From Xenopus tropicalis (lineage: Eukaryota; Chordata; Amphibia; Anura; Pipidae), in assembly GCF_000004195.4 (NCBI RefSeq), contig NC_030677.2, positions 45,757,142-45,821,141 of the forward strand: a DNA stretch of 64,000 nucleotides. The letters run 5' to 3'. Below the pieces are notes generated by a model, which ran no database searches, had not been told where the DNA came from, and saw only the letters and a list, made by a program, of their open reading frames with translations. Positions 12,276-25,152 of this stretch are shown piece after piece; position 1 is the stretch's first letter, and every line of letters starts with the position of its first letter. The position numbers and the translations under genes are program-made.

Positions 12276-12395
12276 ATTCCATCCTGGCGTGTGATAGTGA
12301 AGCCATAGTTTGGGTAGTGCAGAAATGACACGTTGACTCCAATGAGCGGTGTTCCGTCAGCGGTAAGAACTTGGCCCCTGATTACAGATGCAAGG
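12276..12395 (-). CDS. tenm3: tenm3 exon: transthyretin-like domain, first part
   Basis: 120-bp exon, acceptor TTCACTGCAG, donor GTAAGC. It encodes [32 protein letters not shown] and TITRQDG, with the following Met codon split AT/G across the intron. The G(Q)V...G.PL.GV.V pattern is the carboxypeptidase-regulatory/transthyretin-like beta-sandwich that follows the Cys-rich region in teneurin structures. NVS is a potential glycosylation site. Confidence 0.96.
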
Positions 12396-15176
12396 CTGCA
12401 GTGAAGTGAGAAAGGAAGACTTCAGGTTATGTACATTTGCCTTCTGAAATGCGATTCATACCATGATTCAATGCTTTACTACCTCAGGTCTATAACGCTC
12501 TTACTGTACAAAGATGCTAATGGTGAGCAGCGCTCCACAGAAACCAAAGATTCCCCATGAATTTCAGAAGTGACTCTCTGGTTCCTTCAGTATCTTCCAG
12601 CGTAAAATTAAAAATGGAATATAATTCACTGAGTGACTATGTGGTAAAATATACTTCTATCCCTTCTAGCAAAAACTTAAATATTAAATCCAATAATAAC
12701 TGGAAAGTTAGCATTGCCAATGTTAACCTGTTACTGGCTACTTCAGAGCAAGTGAGTCCGACCAATGCAATATCTAGATGCTAGAACTGGGTGAGTAATT
12801 GTTTTGCATGAGGCTGTAGCCAATCAGAGCTACAGGATTCAGTACAATGTGGATAACACCCTTGTATGAAATTGATGCCACTAGCCATAGTTTGTTGTTT
12901 TAAAATGTATTTAGTTACAGAGGCATTATGCTGATAATCTCGCCACTAGGGGACACTCTTTGATTGGAGGCTTTGAATGATGCTTTATTTTAACATATGC
13001 ACTGGCCATATATTTTACTGCACATTTATAAACAGGGTATGAATAATATTTTACCAGTGATTCTGAAAGGAAAATAAACACTGAGTTGACATTGCAGTAT
13101 ACAGGTCAAGGAACTGAAAATACCACACAGCTCTGGGTTTATTGTTCTTTATGCATTAAGGAATACAAATGAGAATAGCGCACTAAAAATAGAAAGATTT
13201 ATGAGCCCAACCAGAGTTTTATTATGGTGCAAGCTCTAAGCTTGCACATGTTCTACTAGTCTCAAAGTCTAACAACACTTAAGCAAGAGAGGCAGAAGGC
13301 AGCAACGGGAATTATTTCTCTGCAAAAGGCCTAATAACGTCTTTGGAAAGTCAAATCATAAAATGATTAGTCTGTTTATTTGCAGTAGCCATAAAAGCCC
13401 TCTTCAGTGTATGAAGCTCTACTAGTCAGACACAGTCTCTGGCACTTGCACGAAGAATACCATACTTTCCAATTAATTGTGAGGCAATTGGAAAATCTGC
13501 TGGGAATGGAAGGCAGAAGATTTAGAGGGGGCAATAAGGAACATTCCTGCAACAACTTTTAATCAACTGCTGCGCCTAACTGCATTAATACAGTTAAATG
13601 ACTGTAGGCCCAGGAGTTCTAATGTAAATCATCTTCCTTCACTCAGCAGGACATAAGGCACCTGCTCTCTGGTTACTGGTAGATTTTTAGATCATTACGG
13701 CTTCTGTAAAGCACCACTCAAGCAGCTTGCAAGCTCATAGACTAATAATGGGAATGTGTAAAATAACACCCCTACATATAACCATCTCTTGGATGGAATA
13801 AAAAGTTCATAATCAGAAGTGCAGTTCTGGAGTCTAGTTACAGAAATATTTAGTGGAATGATCTTGGAAGGTTAAAAAAACAAATCATGGCATATATGTG
13901 TCCTTTTTCACCTTTACAGTATGATGTAGAAATTCCAAAATAGGCTTAATATGTAATGAAAATGTTTAGAGTATAGCATGCTTAAATATAAATACATACA
14001 CTTAAAGTTTAAAATTCTAGAACAGAAGTAGTTCATATTGATGTGGGAAAATGTTCTCAAGAATAGCCATAAACCCTCTCCCATAGACTTCCCAAGACTT
14101 GCATGGAGGGTGCGGAAGTCTCTGCCTAATGATCTGACTGGTGTATCAAAGGCCATCAGGTGACCATGACATTTCTTATCATTCTACTAAAATCTAGAAA
14201 CCATACTAAGAAAGAATTAACCACTTATTTGAGGATTAGAGTCCTGTATCTATCTGCTGCCGCACTACTGAGGCTTCATGTCATACACAACACAACACAC
14301 TTTGTTGGTCTATAGAAAATATTGACCAAAAATGTACAATAAGTAACTTCTAACACTGGACATCAGAATAATTGCAATTTTATTCTACAAATCCAGTCAG
14401 CGTGTTTAGACATTTATGAAATTATAAAATGTTTATGCAGCTGTTGGAGTTTTCTATGGACAATTTCTCTGATCTCAAACAAACCAAGTTTATATTGGGA
14501 GAAATACAAAAGAAATATGGGCAATTTGCGCCTTTAAAGTTTAGCTATTGAAACATATATCTTTTTTTTTACTATAGATTAATTGCTAATTGATTGACAC
14601 TGTCTTTATTTACCTAGAGATTGTGTCACCCACTTGCTATAAGAAAATATGCACCTCCGGCAGCTGGCATAGCAGATTACTGATCATCCCAAATTCTTGC
14701 TTTGTTAGTTTGTACTAAATAATATTGAAATTACACAATGTCTTTTTGTATTTTGTTTTATTTTTGTATAAGACGTAAGATGATATTATGCACCAGTTTA
14801 AATTCATTTCCCATACACTATAGCATTTTTACACTTCCAGGTTTTTGTTATCAACAAGCCAAGAGTTAACCTTCAGTTGCTGTCTACAACTAAAGTGATA
14901 TTCATAGAACAATTCATAGTCATAGGAAAGTAAGTCTTTTATATGAACTGGGGATTTGCCAGACTGTCAAGATCAATAAATCTATTATTTAACTGATGCA
15001 AACTTAACACCAACAAATAACTGGAGAAAGTACACAAGAGTAAACAGCCTCAACATTAAAAAAAACTCTAATGCTGGCGATGGCAGGGGCTGATCACAAT
15101 GATAAGCGTGTGGGTCCAAACTGATTAATAAATGAAAATTCAGTAATATGACAGATAATTAATTTCTAAGCAACTC

Positions 15177-15212
15177 ACTCTCTCTCTCTCTAAATATATA
15201 TATATATATATA
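15177..15212. repeat. TC and TA microsatellite beside the Tc1 insertion
   Basis: A CTCTCT run is followed by a TATATA run that abuts the TA target site of the Tc1 element. A TG/TA run continues past the other end, suggesting insertion into a TA-rich simple repeat. Confidence 0.85.
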
Positions 15213-15615
15213 CACTCACCTAAAGGATTATTAGGAACACCATACTAATACCCTTCTCTGACCTCTAGCATCAACAAGGCATTTTCACCCACAGGACTGC
15301 CGCATACTGGATGTTTTTCCCTTTTCACACCATTCTTTGTAAACCCTAGAAATGGTTGTGCGTGAAAATCCCAGTAACTGAGCAGATTGTGAAATACTCA
15401 GACCGGCCCGTCTGGCACCAACAACCATGCCACGCTCAAAATTGCTTAAATCACCTTTCTTTCCCATTCTGACATTCAGTTTGGAGTTCAGGAGATTGTC
15501 TTGACCAGGACCACACCCCTAAATGCATTGAAGCAACTGCCATGTGATTAGTTGATTAGATAATTGCATTAATGAGAAATTGAACAGGTGTTCCTAATAA
15601 ACCTTTAGGTGAGTG
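15213..15615 (-). mobile_element. Tc1/mariner deletion derivative
   Basis: 403 bp between TA dinucleotides. Terminal inverted repeats start CACTCACCTAAAGG on both ends and match over about 28 bp with one mismatch. On the minus strand only the transposase N-terminus remains, running almost directly into the far inverted repeat, so most of the transposase gene is deleted. It could only move with transposase supplied in trans. Confidence 0.93.
15285..15467 (-). pseudogene. Tc1 transposase N-terminal remnant
   Basis: 60 codons starting MGKKGDLSNFERGMVVGARR and continuing AGLSISQSAQLLGFSRTTIS then VYKEWCEKGK. This is the paired-like helix-turn-helix DNA-binding domain of Tc1 transposases (about 340 aa when complete). 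A TGA stops it after SCG, and the same frame then resumes KCLVDARGQRR before the deletion. The DDE catalytic domain is missing. Confidence 0.9.
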
Positions 15616-15705
15616 TATGTGTGTGTATATAATCATTGTTCAGGTATTTGTACATTTAACAGGCTGTTGCCTGTTTCTATTCTCTCCAAACTTGTCCTCT
15701 CCTCC

Positions 15706-15800
15706 AGCCAAGACTTCAATTCCCACAATGCCTTGCATGTTTCTTTACAGACCTGTTAAGCAAAGAACATGCAAGCGTTGTGGGAAATAAAGTCTTGGCT
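15706..15800. repeat. 95-bp imperfect palindrome
   Basis: AGCCAAGACTTCAATTCCCA at the left is mirrored by TGGGAAATAAAGTCTTGGCT at the right, with GCATGTT/AACATGC arms inside. Probably a small DNA-transposon remnant; family unknown. Confidence 0.7.
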
Positions 15801-16139
15801 TGAGAAGAGTTGGCTTCTGCTATGTTTTATGTGTCAGGAAAAGCACTGCAGAGAATAAAAAGGCAAATATATGTACCTGTAATGTATATTCGAAAGTTGC
15901 TACCATCTTCTTTCATAATGCAAAAATTCTGTTTTTTTTTAAGGGAAATACTATATATTATTTGCACCAACATAGATTGCAAATATTATTGTTTTTCATT
16001 TTAGTAACTGACAACTTAAATCTTTAATAACTATTGTTGTTATTTAACAAAACCATTAATAAGCAAAGGCTCTCTCAGGTAACGTCTGGCTGCAGTTCTG
16101 CGTGGCCTATTTTTGTGTGTGTCAGAGTGACAGTTTTAC

Positions 16140-16356
16140 CTTTTATTGAAAGGGTTGTCTCCCGGCATGACATGGGTGCTGTCAGGTCCTGTAAGGAAGC
16201 TGATCCTATCGTAGAAAGGTTTGGCAGCCTGCTGGGATGGTGACTGCTGGCTTTGGCTGATAATGTCCTGTGGATCAGGGCGGCCACGGCAGTACGGCTG
16301 ATTCTGGCAGGAACTCTGTAAGCAGCAGTCTGGGTCCATGCAGTCGATTAAGCCAT
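16140..16356 (-). CDS. tenm3: tenm3 exon: Cys-rich region
   Basis: 217-bp exon, acceptor TTCTGGCAG, donor GTAAAA. It begins by completing Asp and reads [20 protein letters not shown] then [14 protein letters not shown], followed by [20 protein letters not shown] and PGDNPFNK. The DGLIDCxDPDCC segment is the conserved Cys-rich motif after EGF8 in teneurins. The last codon (Ser) is split after two bases. RPD and TGP are small departures from the mammalian sequence as I recall it. Confidence 0.96.
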
Positions 16357-17401
16357 CTGCCAGAAGAAAGTCACTTGATTGAATTCATACTCTACTGGAT
16401 TATGTCTCCTGCACTATAATAACACTTTCATTGCTAGGTTATACTTTTCTGCTTGCATTTGGAGCTACGAGTTGCCTGGATAAGTGAGGAGTTAATTGTA
16501 TGAAATAACAGGAGTGTTACTTTCCTTTGTAAGAAAACATATCCTCATTGTCGGAATGCACGCATTACCAGTCGAAATTAGTCAGATACAACAAAATAAT
16601 GTTCAACGTGCAATTCACTGTCTAGTTAAGTTTGCATGGAGGACTGCTAGAGAGTACTCATGCTTAAACAGCTGACAGGCTCGGGAGAGTAAAAAGGCAG
16701 CTAATAAGCCTCCTGTTTGGAAGTCATCAGATGGATTTTTATCTGCTGTACCTTTAGGCACAGCAGATCACAGTCTATTGTCTCATTTAAAAGGCTTTAT
16801 TCTGTGCAATGCAGAATCAGTGAAGAGTTTCCGTTTCAACACACAGATTAACACCAGAGATGCATGCGTCCTTTTACACCTACAGCAGGTACATTGCAGC
16901 CAAATGCCATCCTGCCTAGTAGAAAAATTGACTCTAGTAATGAACAGGTTCAAGTGAGATGTCCAGATGGTAGAGATGATTACTATAATGAGTTTGTTTA
17001 GGCCTCGTACACACTACAGACTTGGCTGCAATTCTGATCCAATTTGGAATACCGTCTAGTTCTCTCCAGTCAGATCATAGTGCTAGAAGTATTCCTATGC
17101 CAGTCACATGCTTTTGGGGATCTGCTTGTAATGAAGAAGCTTTGTTTGGTTCAAACATTTGAATTAATAATAATGATATCTATAAATATATTTACTGGGG
17201 TCCTCCAAATCCAACTCCATAATTATGTGACTAGCTTTAATTTTAAATTAAAAATCAAAATGACTTGTATTAACTATTTAATACCAATACAGTTACAGAA
17301 GGAAAGAGATAAAGAAGTTGTGTCCTCTGGAATTGCAGAAAAGTTGAAACCAAAAGATAGCTAAGTGGTCTGTCTCTAAAAGGACAAACACAATGGAGAA
17401 C

Positions 17402-18049
17402 AAATCTCTTCATAAAAACAATCTTTATTTCAAGACCTTTTAAAGGGTAGACAGGTAAGGGGAGGCTCAGGCTTGATGCATTTCACAGCAGTTGGCAGCC
17501 AAACTCGAAAGACTCAATTAAGAACAGATAAAAATTTATCAAAATGACACAAAATTTAAACAAAGGACAATTCCAAATTCCTTGTAATTTGAAAATTTTG
17601 ACTTCAGTTGGAAGGCAAATAATTTTCAAATTATAAGGAATTTGGAATTGTCCTTTTTTAAATGCCATTTTTTAAATTATAAATACAATTCTAGTGTGGT
17701 TTATTAATATAGGTGTGATTTTGATAAATTTATATCTGTTCTTGATTGGGTCTTTGCAGTTTTAAATATTTATTATAAGTTTTCAATTTATTTAATACAC
17801 AATCTACTCTTGTAGATTCTTTATTCAAAGTGCTGAATGCTCCGTGTTTATAGTGGTTTTTGTATCATGTATAATGGGTTATTCCCTTCTTAGTGTGTAT
17901 GGTATAAATTGCATGAGCTCCACAGGGGGTGCTATGGTTTCTAAAGAAATGATTTTCAACTGCCACAAAAAGTGTAACATCTAAGCCTCCCCCTAACTGT
18001 CAACCCTTTTTTAAAGTTTTTGAAAGATAATGTTTTTATGAAGAGATTT
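17402..18049. repeat. Foldback pair: two inverted repeat copies, unequal arms
   Basis: AAATCTCTTCATAAAAACA at the left is exactly mirrored at the right end. Further mirrored blocks are GGGAGGC(T) with GACAG/CTGTC, and AAGAACAGATAxAAATTTATC. The centre (17562-17656) is a tight palindrome starting AAAGGACAATTCCAAATTCC. The right arm has about 250 bp absent from the left arm. No coding capacity seen. Confidence 0.75.
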
Positions 18050-19199
18050 ATACTTTGGAATTGGATTCGCATTGCTGTTTATTTTCATGAGAAAAGTTGG
18101 AACCCCAGCTTTTCAGCAGTTGGTGGGATACTGGGGCTTACAATGGGTCAGTAGTTAGATGGTTGCAGGCTAAACATCCTAATGCATATACTGAAAACTG
18201 TCACACAATACATCAGAGGGTCACCCTCTTATGCTGGGTTCCTGGGGAAAATCCCCTTCTGCCCCTGCCATACATTTGTCCCTGCAACAGAAGTCTGGAG
18301 TCTGCATGTGGCCTGAAACAAGTCTCCCAGTTCAAGGACCTAAGGATACACATAAAATACTTTGTTGGGATACAGTTGCAAATGGGCAGCTCTGTAATCT
18401 TCTAAATCTTCTAAAGCCAATTGCTCAGAATTGCACCATGATCTTTTCTTGGGGCCAGAATGATATCTCTGGGTGCTCTACATGGCACCTTATTATCTGC
18501 CCATTGACTTATTATATCATGGCCCTGCTGTCTCCCAGCAACTACACCTGCAGGGCTATAGACAATGAAGTGGAAATATTACAAGGACCTGGAAACAGAA
18601 TCTTTTCCAATCCATAAACAGTTTAGAAGTAGTTAGAGAAAGTTACCTATATAACTTTAGGGTTGCATCAAAAAAAGTAAAATTGGAAACTTCCTCGTAA
18701 TCTGCTGAGAAATAGGAGCTAAAGTGCAGCGGAAGAAATTCTAGCATTTAGTAATTCATCTTTGTTATTTTATAGAAAGCAAATGTACATCTGGCTGGTA
18801 GTCTGCAGGTCATAAAAACTGCATGAGATTGACACGTTCTGAACTAATCAGCTGGAAATGCATTTTTTACAAGCCTTTCTGCTGACATCAATCAGAGGAA
18901 GGATCTCATTTTCACCAGCCAAGATGCAGGGACACACTGTTTGTTATTTTTCAGGGGAGTTTATCAGCAACTTGCCCAAGCGAATGACGGATGGTTATGA
19001 ATTTGACTCGGTATAACTGAGAAAGCATTTCTCATTCTTTGTCTGCTTGTCAGTCCCAACTATTATCTAGTATAACTAACAGGAGAAACCACACGGCCCA
19101 ACTGAGGTAAAAGTTAAATGGCTGTGGCAGGACAACATCCCTTACAGCACTGAGTAAAGTCAAAGAAAGTTGGACATGGGCTCAAAAAATAAAGGGTCA

Positions 19200-19516
19200 T
19201 TTACTATGAATTGCAAAGCAAGTGCCAGACATATTGCTCACCAACCACTTGGATGTTTCTCTCAGTGCCCCCAAACCAGGGAGTTATTTCTGAATTCCTG
19301 ACTTGGTGGCAAGTTTTGGTTGAATAAAAATGAAAAAGATTTACTACCAAATAAAGCCCCCTGTAAGCTGATGTGTGATGTGTGCATAGAGGCTGCCTAA
19401 TAGCCAATCTTAGCCCTTATTTGGCACCTCCATTTACATTTATGGTGCTTGTGTTGCTCTCCAAGTCTTTTTACATTAGACTGTGGCTCACGAGTAAGAA
19501 AGGTTGGGGACCGCTG
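19200..19516 (-). mobile_element. hAT-like transposon end, fragment
   Basis: Ends at 19516 in the plus-strand sequence AAGGTTGGGGACCGCTG, i.e. CAGCGGTCCCCAACCTT read inward, which is a hAT-type terminus. The left limit is uncertain and no matching opposite end was found. No transposase motif seen. Confidence 0.5.
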
Positions 19517-21938
19517 GTGTAGAGCATAGCTTTGGCGCTCCCTAACGTGCTCATCATGGACAGGTAGAGAGCGGAAGGGAGGATGTCTAAGCACCTCATG
19601 AATACAGTACAACAGAACGCAGGCAACATGTAATTTAGAATGCAGAAACCTGCAAAAATTCATATAAGTGCAGGGCACAAAGTGTGACAACCATGGACGT
19701 TTGCACCTGTTTTCTGCACTTTGCACCTAGCCCTATACAGAACTATAAACCTGTGAAACCATACTCACTATATTGTACATTTTCTTCAAGGATCTGAGCT
19801 GGTTTCTTTTTCCTTTATTCAAAATTAGAAAAGCCAAGGAGGGAGAATTTGTGTGATAGCTTGGATTTTCTGTATTTAGGGGGACTGCACACTGAAATTA
19901 TATTTATGGGGAAGAATCACTAAGCAGAGGCCAGTGTTCCCTGCTATCACCTGAAATTTATAGGGCAATCTGAATTTCGCATCAGATCAGCCGTATTTAT
20001 GTGTAAGTTGACTACATTATAAAAAGAAAAATATATGTTTGCCGTGCTTAATCCTTACTTGAAACTCTCAGAAGATTTGGCCAGATGATTGCTGTGCGGT
20101 GCTTAAAAGGTGTTGGTAGCACAAGCTGCTTGTTAAAGTAATTGTGTGGAGACACAGCTGCAGACTTATAGCAGGTCATTGGGTGAATCTGCTGAAATTT
20201 TTGCTGCCCCCAAGAGTTTTAGAAATGGCTGCAATATGTATCATTGAGATATTTTTCAGCCACAAATTGTGCATAGGAGAGGCAAGCTGAAAATAAACAA
20301 ATTCTCCTCTATACAAAGGAATATGAAGAACCCACTCCAATCGGCTTCACCTGCATACAGCCACAACAGTTATCAAGTGCCCAAATAAAATGCAGTATTC
20401 CCCTTTGAAATGCTTTCTAAGGGAATACACATCATTATTTAGTAGATAAGGTGCCAAAGTGGCATCAGCAAAGGAAATTCTTAAATAAACTGTTATATAC
20501 AGAAACAATGAATTTGCAGGAAAACACTATAAAACTAGATGAAACACACAGCACATTAGGAAACCACATCAAATGCCACCAAATGCCACACCAAATGTCC
20601 ACCTTTAGGCCTATTAAGAAATCAATTTTAAAAGACTATTTTCATAAAAAGGTATCCAAAAGACAAATGTAGTGAATGTTCCAGCATATCTGCCAACATT
20701 CTCACCACTTGGGGTGCCCATGCTATCTGAGGCTTAGTGGGTTTCTCAGTTCTAAGGACTCACACAATTAGTTCTGTACACTATAACAGCAGATTGCTGC
20801 ATGTATCTTCACACTGAGCAATAGCAAGAGCCATGGGTAACCCTAGATTTGTCATGTTCATCCAAATGCACAACAGTGAGAAGCAAGCAGTGGGAAAATC
20901 ACTGGTATATGGCACACCTTCAAGACTATCGCCACAAAATGTCTTCAGGCAAAAATCACATATGCCTGCCCTTATTTTAGCCAATCCAATTGTCTTCTGA
21001 CTGGTACCAATTCCATCACTTAGAGAAACAACTGCATCTAAACACAGATACATCTCCTCATGTGACATTACTCTTATGCTTTAAAACTTATTTATCCACA
21101 CTAAGGGGAAAGTAACACTAATAATAAAAAGGAAATATCTTCTTTTACACTCTACTGAATCATAAACTCTCTTCATAACAGTGTGCCAGCACCCCCATTT
21201 AACCTCCCTACAGTCAAGAAGGGCAAGAAGTTGTAATAAAATAAATATAACGAAGGCATAAATCAAACAAAACTAGTAATTTTACTTTAAAATCCTTTAT
21301 CACAGGCAGAGAATGCTAGCCCCAGTGTAACAGTTCTTTTATGGAACACTCTGTTGCCAAGCAACTTCTCATGGCTGATATCCACTTACCAAGACAGTCT
21401 GAAATAAGCAGTTAGACAATATATTTTTTTCTTTGCAATTTTGTTCCTTGCCATTTGTCATAGCTAGAATTTTTTTTGTTTTGTTTTATAAAGTCTTTCA
21501 GCTGCCTGAAACATAATTTAGCATTTTTAAAAGTGCATTTATCTAAAACTTCATTCTTTAATGCAATTTGCTACTGTATTATCATTATCCATATTATATA
21601 TGTTTGTGGAAAAAATTAAATAAGCTAACTGCTAAGAAAGTAACATTATATACTGTATAACAAAGTGTGTTGTGTATTCAATGAAGAATTGTTTGTATGT
21701 AAGTAGGACAATACTGAAAAGGGCAATGCTGTGTTTTGGGACTCGCTGGATAACACCACTCCATTTAATATAGAATATTCGATTAAAAATGATGTTTGTG
21801 TACTCCATACATGTTTTTCTCCAATTTGTACAGAAATAAAGAAAACTATCTTGGAAATCATTATTCTAGGACACGTTTTTAAAAAGTATTCAAATAACAT
21901 TTTCATTTGAGTAGAAACTAGAAAGGGAGACCTTTTAC

Positions 21939-22085
21939 CTTGTTCATTGTCCTTACTATCAGCACAAAGGGTCTCCATAGCTACGTCACAGCCGGTGCCC
22001 CTCCATCCTGGTTGGCAAACACAGTGCCATCCATTTTGATCCAAAGTGCACCTTCCATTGCTGTTGCAAAGACCTGGACAACCAT
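21939..22085 (-). CDS. tenm3: tenm3 exon: EGF repeat 8 and start of Cys-rich region
   Basis: 147-bp exon, acceptor TCTTTGCAG, donor GTAAAA. It encodes [19 protein letters not shown], then [16 protein letters not shown] (EGF8, six cysteines) and [14 protein letters not shown], ending in one base of an Asp codon. The acidic stretch is the first half of a Ca-loop-like motif (DNE-x-DGLIDC) completed in the next exon. Gln sits where I recall Gly in the mammalian protein, at a position that is normally variable in such loops. Confidence 0.96.
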
Positions 22086-24828
22086 CTGCAAAGACACAGA
22101 CATAAGGACATACCAAGTGACTTCAGAAATCCAAAGCACCACCCCTTTGTAAAACAAACATTTGACACTTACAGGCCTTATTTAAGCATAAACACTGTAA
22201 CTGCACATGAATATAGCACAAACTGTCACTCTGAATGGATTGTAAATACTTAAGTTGCGCATCAAATTGGAGTTATAATGACATTACCTAAACATCTAAG
22301 CATTCTTTTCTGATGTTCATTTATTTTTTTTCCCAAACATTTGTTAAAATTTCATTTTTCAGTAGTGGGTAGAGGTGGATGTGCTGCAGAGCAATCAGAA
22401 AGTAATGCTATTTGTGTTGCCATGCATAATGTCATCCACTCTCATATTAATAGAATTTCTGGAAGTACAATATACTTCATCTGACATTTTATAATGTTAT
22501 GTGAGATCTTTGCAGCTAGAGGTGGTGGATTTAAAGGTGCAGCCCTCCAGGTAACACTTCATGGACAGGAAACCAAATTTCTGATTTTGCACAGGTTTGG
22601 GGGGCCCTCCAAAAACAGGGAATGTTTTGTATATAACTTAATGTGAGTTATCAAAAGTACTTGTTTTAATTCAGCTTTTATGGGATAAGGATGGGAGTTG
22701 AGAAGAAAATCTTTTTCTCCAGACAAATTTGAACTTTATATGATGAACGACACCTTTAATATCTTTTGGCGGGATAAAGTTTTCATGTGAATTTACAGTG
22801 CTTTTTGAGTGCTGCACAAAGTATCTGCCAGTTACGTTGACGATACTTTATGACGCAGGTACATTCCTTTTTCACATAAGAAGCAAAGCCCAGAAATAAA
22901 GTGAAGCAGATTAGCATCTATACTAACATTCACTGGGGGAATCAGGCTGCAAACGAATGTGACAGGACTGACAGGATTTTGAACTAAATGTAGGAGTTGT
23001 GCAAATTTGGTTACTCAGGACAGACAAAATGAAATACCAGAAGGACCACGAGAAAACATTGATAGACTCAACAAAAACACGGTAGTGACGTGCTTCAAGA
23101 CAGATAGCAGAAAGTGAGGGGGGTTTTTTTGTGACAGTCTCCCTAAGGCTTTTGCAGCGTTACCTTTATATCCTATCTTGTCTGCTTTTATGAGCAAGAA
23201 GGGAAAATTTATGAAACCATTACAATTATTTAGTATATCGGTGATTAAAATGGAGCAAATGTCTTCAGTCTGACAATACATGTACAAAAGGATGCAAGAA
23301 TACAATAACAAAACATAGCAGTCTCTGGCCTCTTTGCTGATGATAGATTTCACTGTGTTTTAACTGAATGGTTTGGTCCATAATGATAGTGCTTCCCATT
23401 TCCAGATCCGCTCACTAGATGGAGGACCTAGGTGTCTCAAGGAATTCAATAGTTAAGTGTGTTAAGAGTCTTTGGAATTTTTTGGAACAATAAGACATCT
23501 TCCCTAAAAGTTATTAACTAGGATATTACTTTTCCACCGACTCTGGTCTAATTATTACAAGAGTTGTCTTTGCAATTTGGAGAGCCGAATGTGCTTAACT
23601 TGCAGCATTAAATGCTAGGCACTTTATAAAACCAAATGTCCCCGTTCCTTTTTATTCCTTCTTTAAAATTCTGGTTCCTAATTGACTTTTATTCCAGCTT
23701 AACTTTACACAAAATATTATAATGACCTTCTTTTTCTCTTTTATAATTAGGATTTTGTGAGATGGGGAGCTTTTTTTTTAACCTTTTCAGGGGGGGGTGC
23801 GTGTGCTCTAAACTCATGTTGAAGGCCAATGTGACGTTAATTGGAGGATTAAGCAATTTGGTTTACAGAGCAGAGTGGAAGAGACAGTGAAGTGAAAGGA
23901 CTCACCCATATAGTAAATAATTTTCCCTGAATACCTTTATGCCAGTCTTTGCAACATTTTAAGCACATTTTAAGCACACGTAAAAAAATTAAATGATACT
24001 GCAAAAGACACAATGGCAACTTGTCAAGAATATACACATGCACAGGCCACACGTTCAGTTAGGGAACAGGAGATGCAGAGGAAAAAGTCACATTACTGCA
24101 GCTTTAAGAGGGGCTTCAATGGCGGCCATCTTTAAGAAATCCAAAATGAATACTAACAAACCACAGAATTCTATGCTGAAAAGGGATATAGCCACATTCT
24201 GTAATACTTGAAATTAAGGGGTTTCAATATGCTATACCATTAAATGTAAAAGTCTGTGGTTTTCAATAAAATCATCTATTGGGGGTTAAAGCCTTTTCAT
24301 ACTTACAGTATGTGTTAGTACATTTTTAAACAAAATCTTTAAGAACAAAGAACTTTGATGCTCTTAGATTTCCTTTTTTTTTAATCAAATTTTCTAATGA
24401 TTTGACCTATTCCATAAAAACACATGAACTGCAGTTAAAGATGACTGCCTTCAGCTAAGATCTTGCATTGCAGCTTGCCAGGGTGACTTTGGTAGTATTA
24501 TTTATGAATCTTTGCTTAATATTTGATGTTCCGTGTAATTAGGGTAAAATCAAGAAAATTGGCATATGAAAAAGGTAAATATAATGATGGGTGGGTGGGT
24601 ACATTCATTTCTTCATTTATGGATATGGGGTGTATTTGTTGCCTGGTTGTGATTTCATAATACTATTGGCTGGCTAGTCTACTCTGTGCTTCTTCTGATT
24701 CACATCTCTATAGCTTGACTAACAGGCTACACCAGCCATTTTCTAGTAAATATTTCTTGATTTTTAAGAGACTTTTCACTGAAGAACTGAGACTACACAA
24801 GATAGCCAGTCTCTCAAGGAAAGTATAC

Positions 24829-25152
24829 ACAGGTATGGGACCTGTTATCCAGAATGCTCAGGACCTAGGGTTTTCCAGAAGAGGCGTCTTTTGAATCTAC
24901 ATACTTCATTTCTACTAAAAAATAATTTAATCATTAATTAAATCCAACAGGATTGTTTTGCTTCCAATAAGGATTAATTATATCTTAGTTGGGATCAAGT
25001 ACAAGGTACTGTTTTATTATTACAGAGAAAAAGGGAAATCAGTTTTAAAAATTAGAATTATTTGCTTATAATGGAGTCTATGGGAGATTGCCTTTCCATA
25101 ATTCAGAGCTTTCTGGATAACTGGTTTCTGGATAATGGATCCCATACCTGTA
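24829..25152 (+). repeat. Palindromic ACAGGTATGGG repeat, complete copy
   Basis: 324 bp with terminal inverted repeats: starts ACAGGTATGGGACCTGTTAT and ends GGATCCCATACCTGT(A). Non-autonomous, MITE-like, with no coding capacity. I recall this as a very frequent Xenopus repeat but cannot name the family with certainty. Confidence 0.85.

Larger units (their letters stand above)
12396..16139 (-). other. tenm3: tenm3 intron (3.7 kb)
   Basis: Contains the Tc1 deletion derivative (15213-15615), the TC/TA microsatellite just before it, and a 95-bp imperfect palindrome (15706-15800). The 12.4-15.1 kb part is AT-rich with no feature I can name. Confidence 0.85.
16357..21938 (-). other. tenm3: tenm3 intron (5.6 kb)
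   Basis: Holds the foldback pair at 17402-18049 and a hAT-like 3' end finishing at 19516. Two overlapping plus-strand open frames at 18097-18617 have no known motif. The 19.6-21.9 kb stretch shows nothing beyond small AAATGCCAC repeats near 20.58 kb. Confidence 0.85.

Noticed and set aside
14040..14156. Minus-strand frame starting MAFDTPVRSLGRDF
   Set aside because: Looks less AT-driven than its neighbours, but no family is recognised and it runs into low-complexity Phe/Tyr/Leu sequence.
18097..18617. Two overlapping plus-strand frames (102 and 128 codons)
   Set aside because: Different frames over the same DNA, no recognisable motif, no splice or codon pattern supporting a gene.
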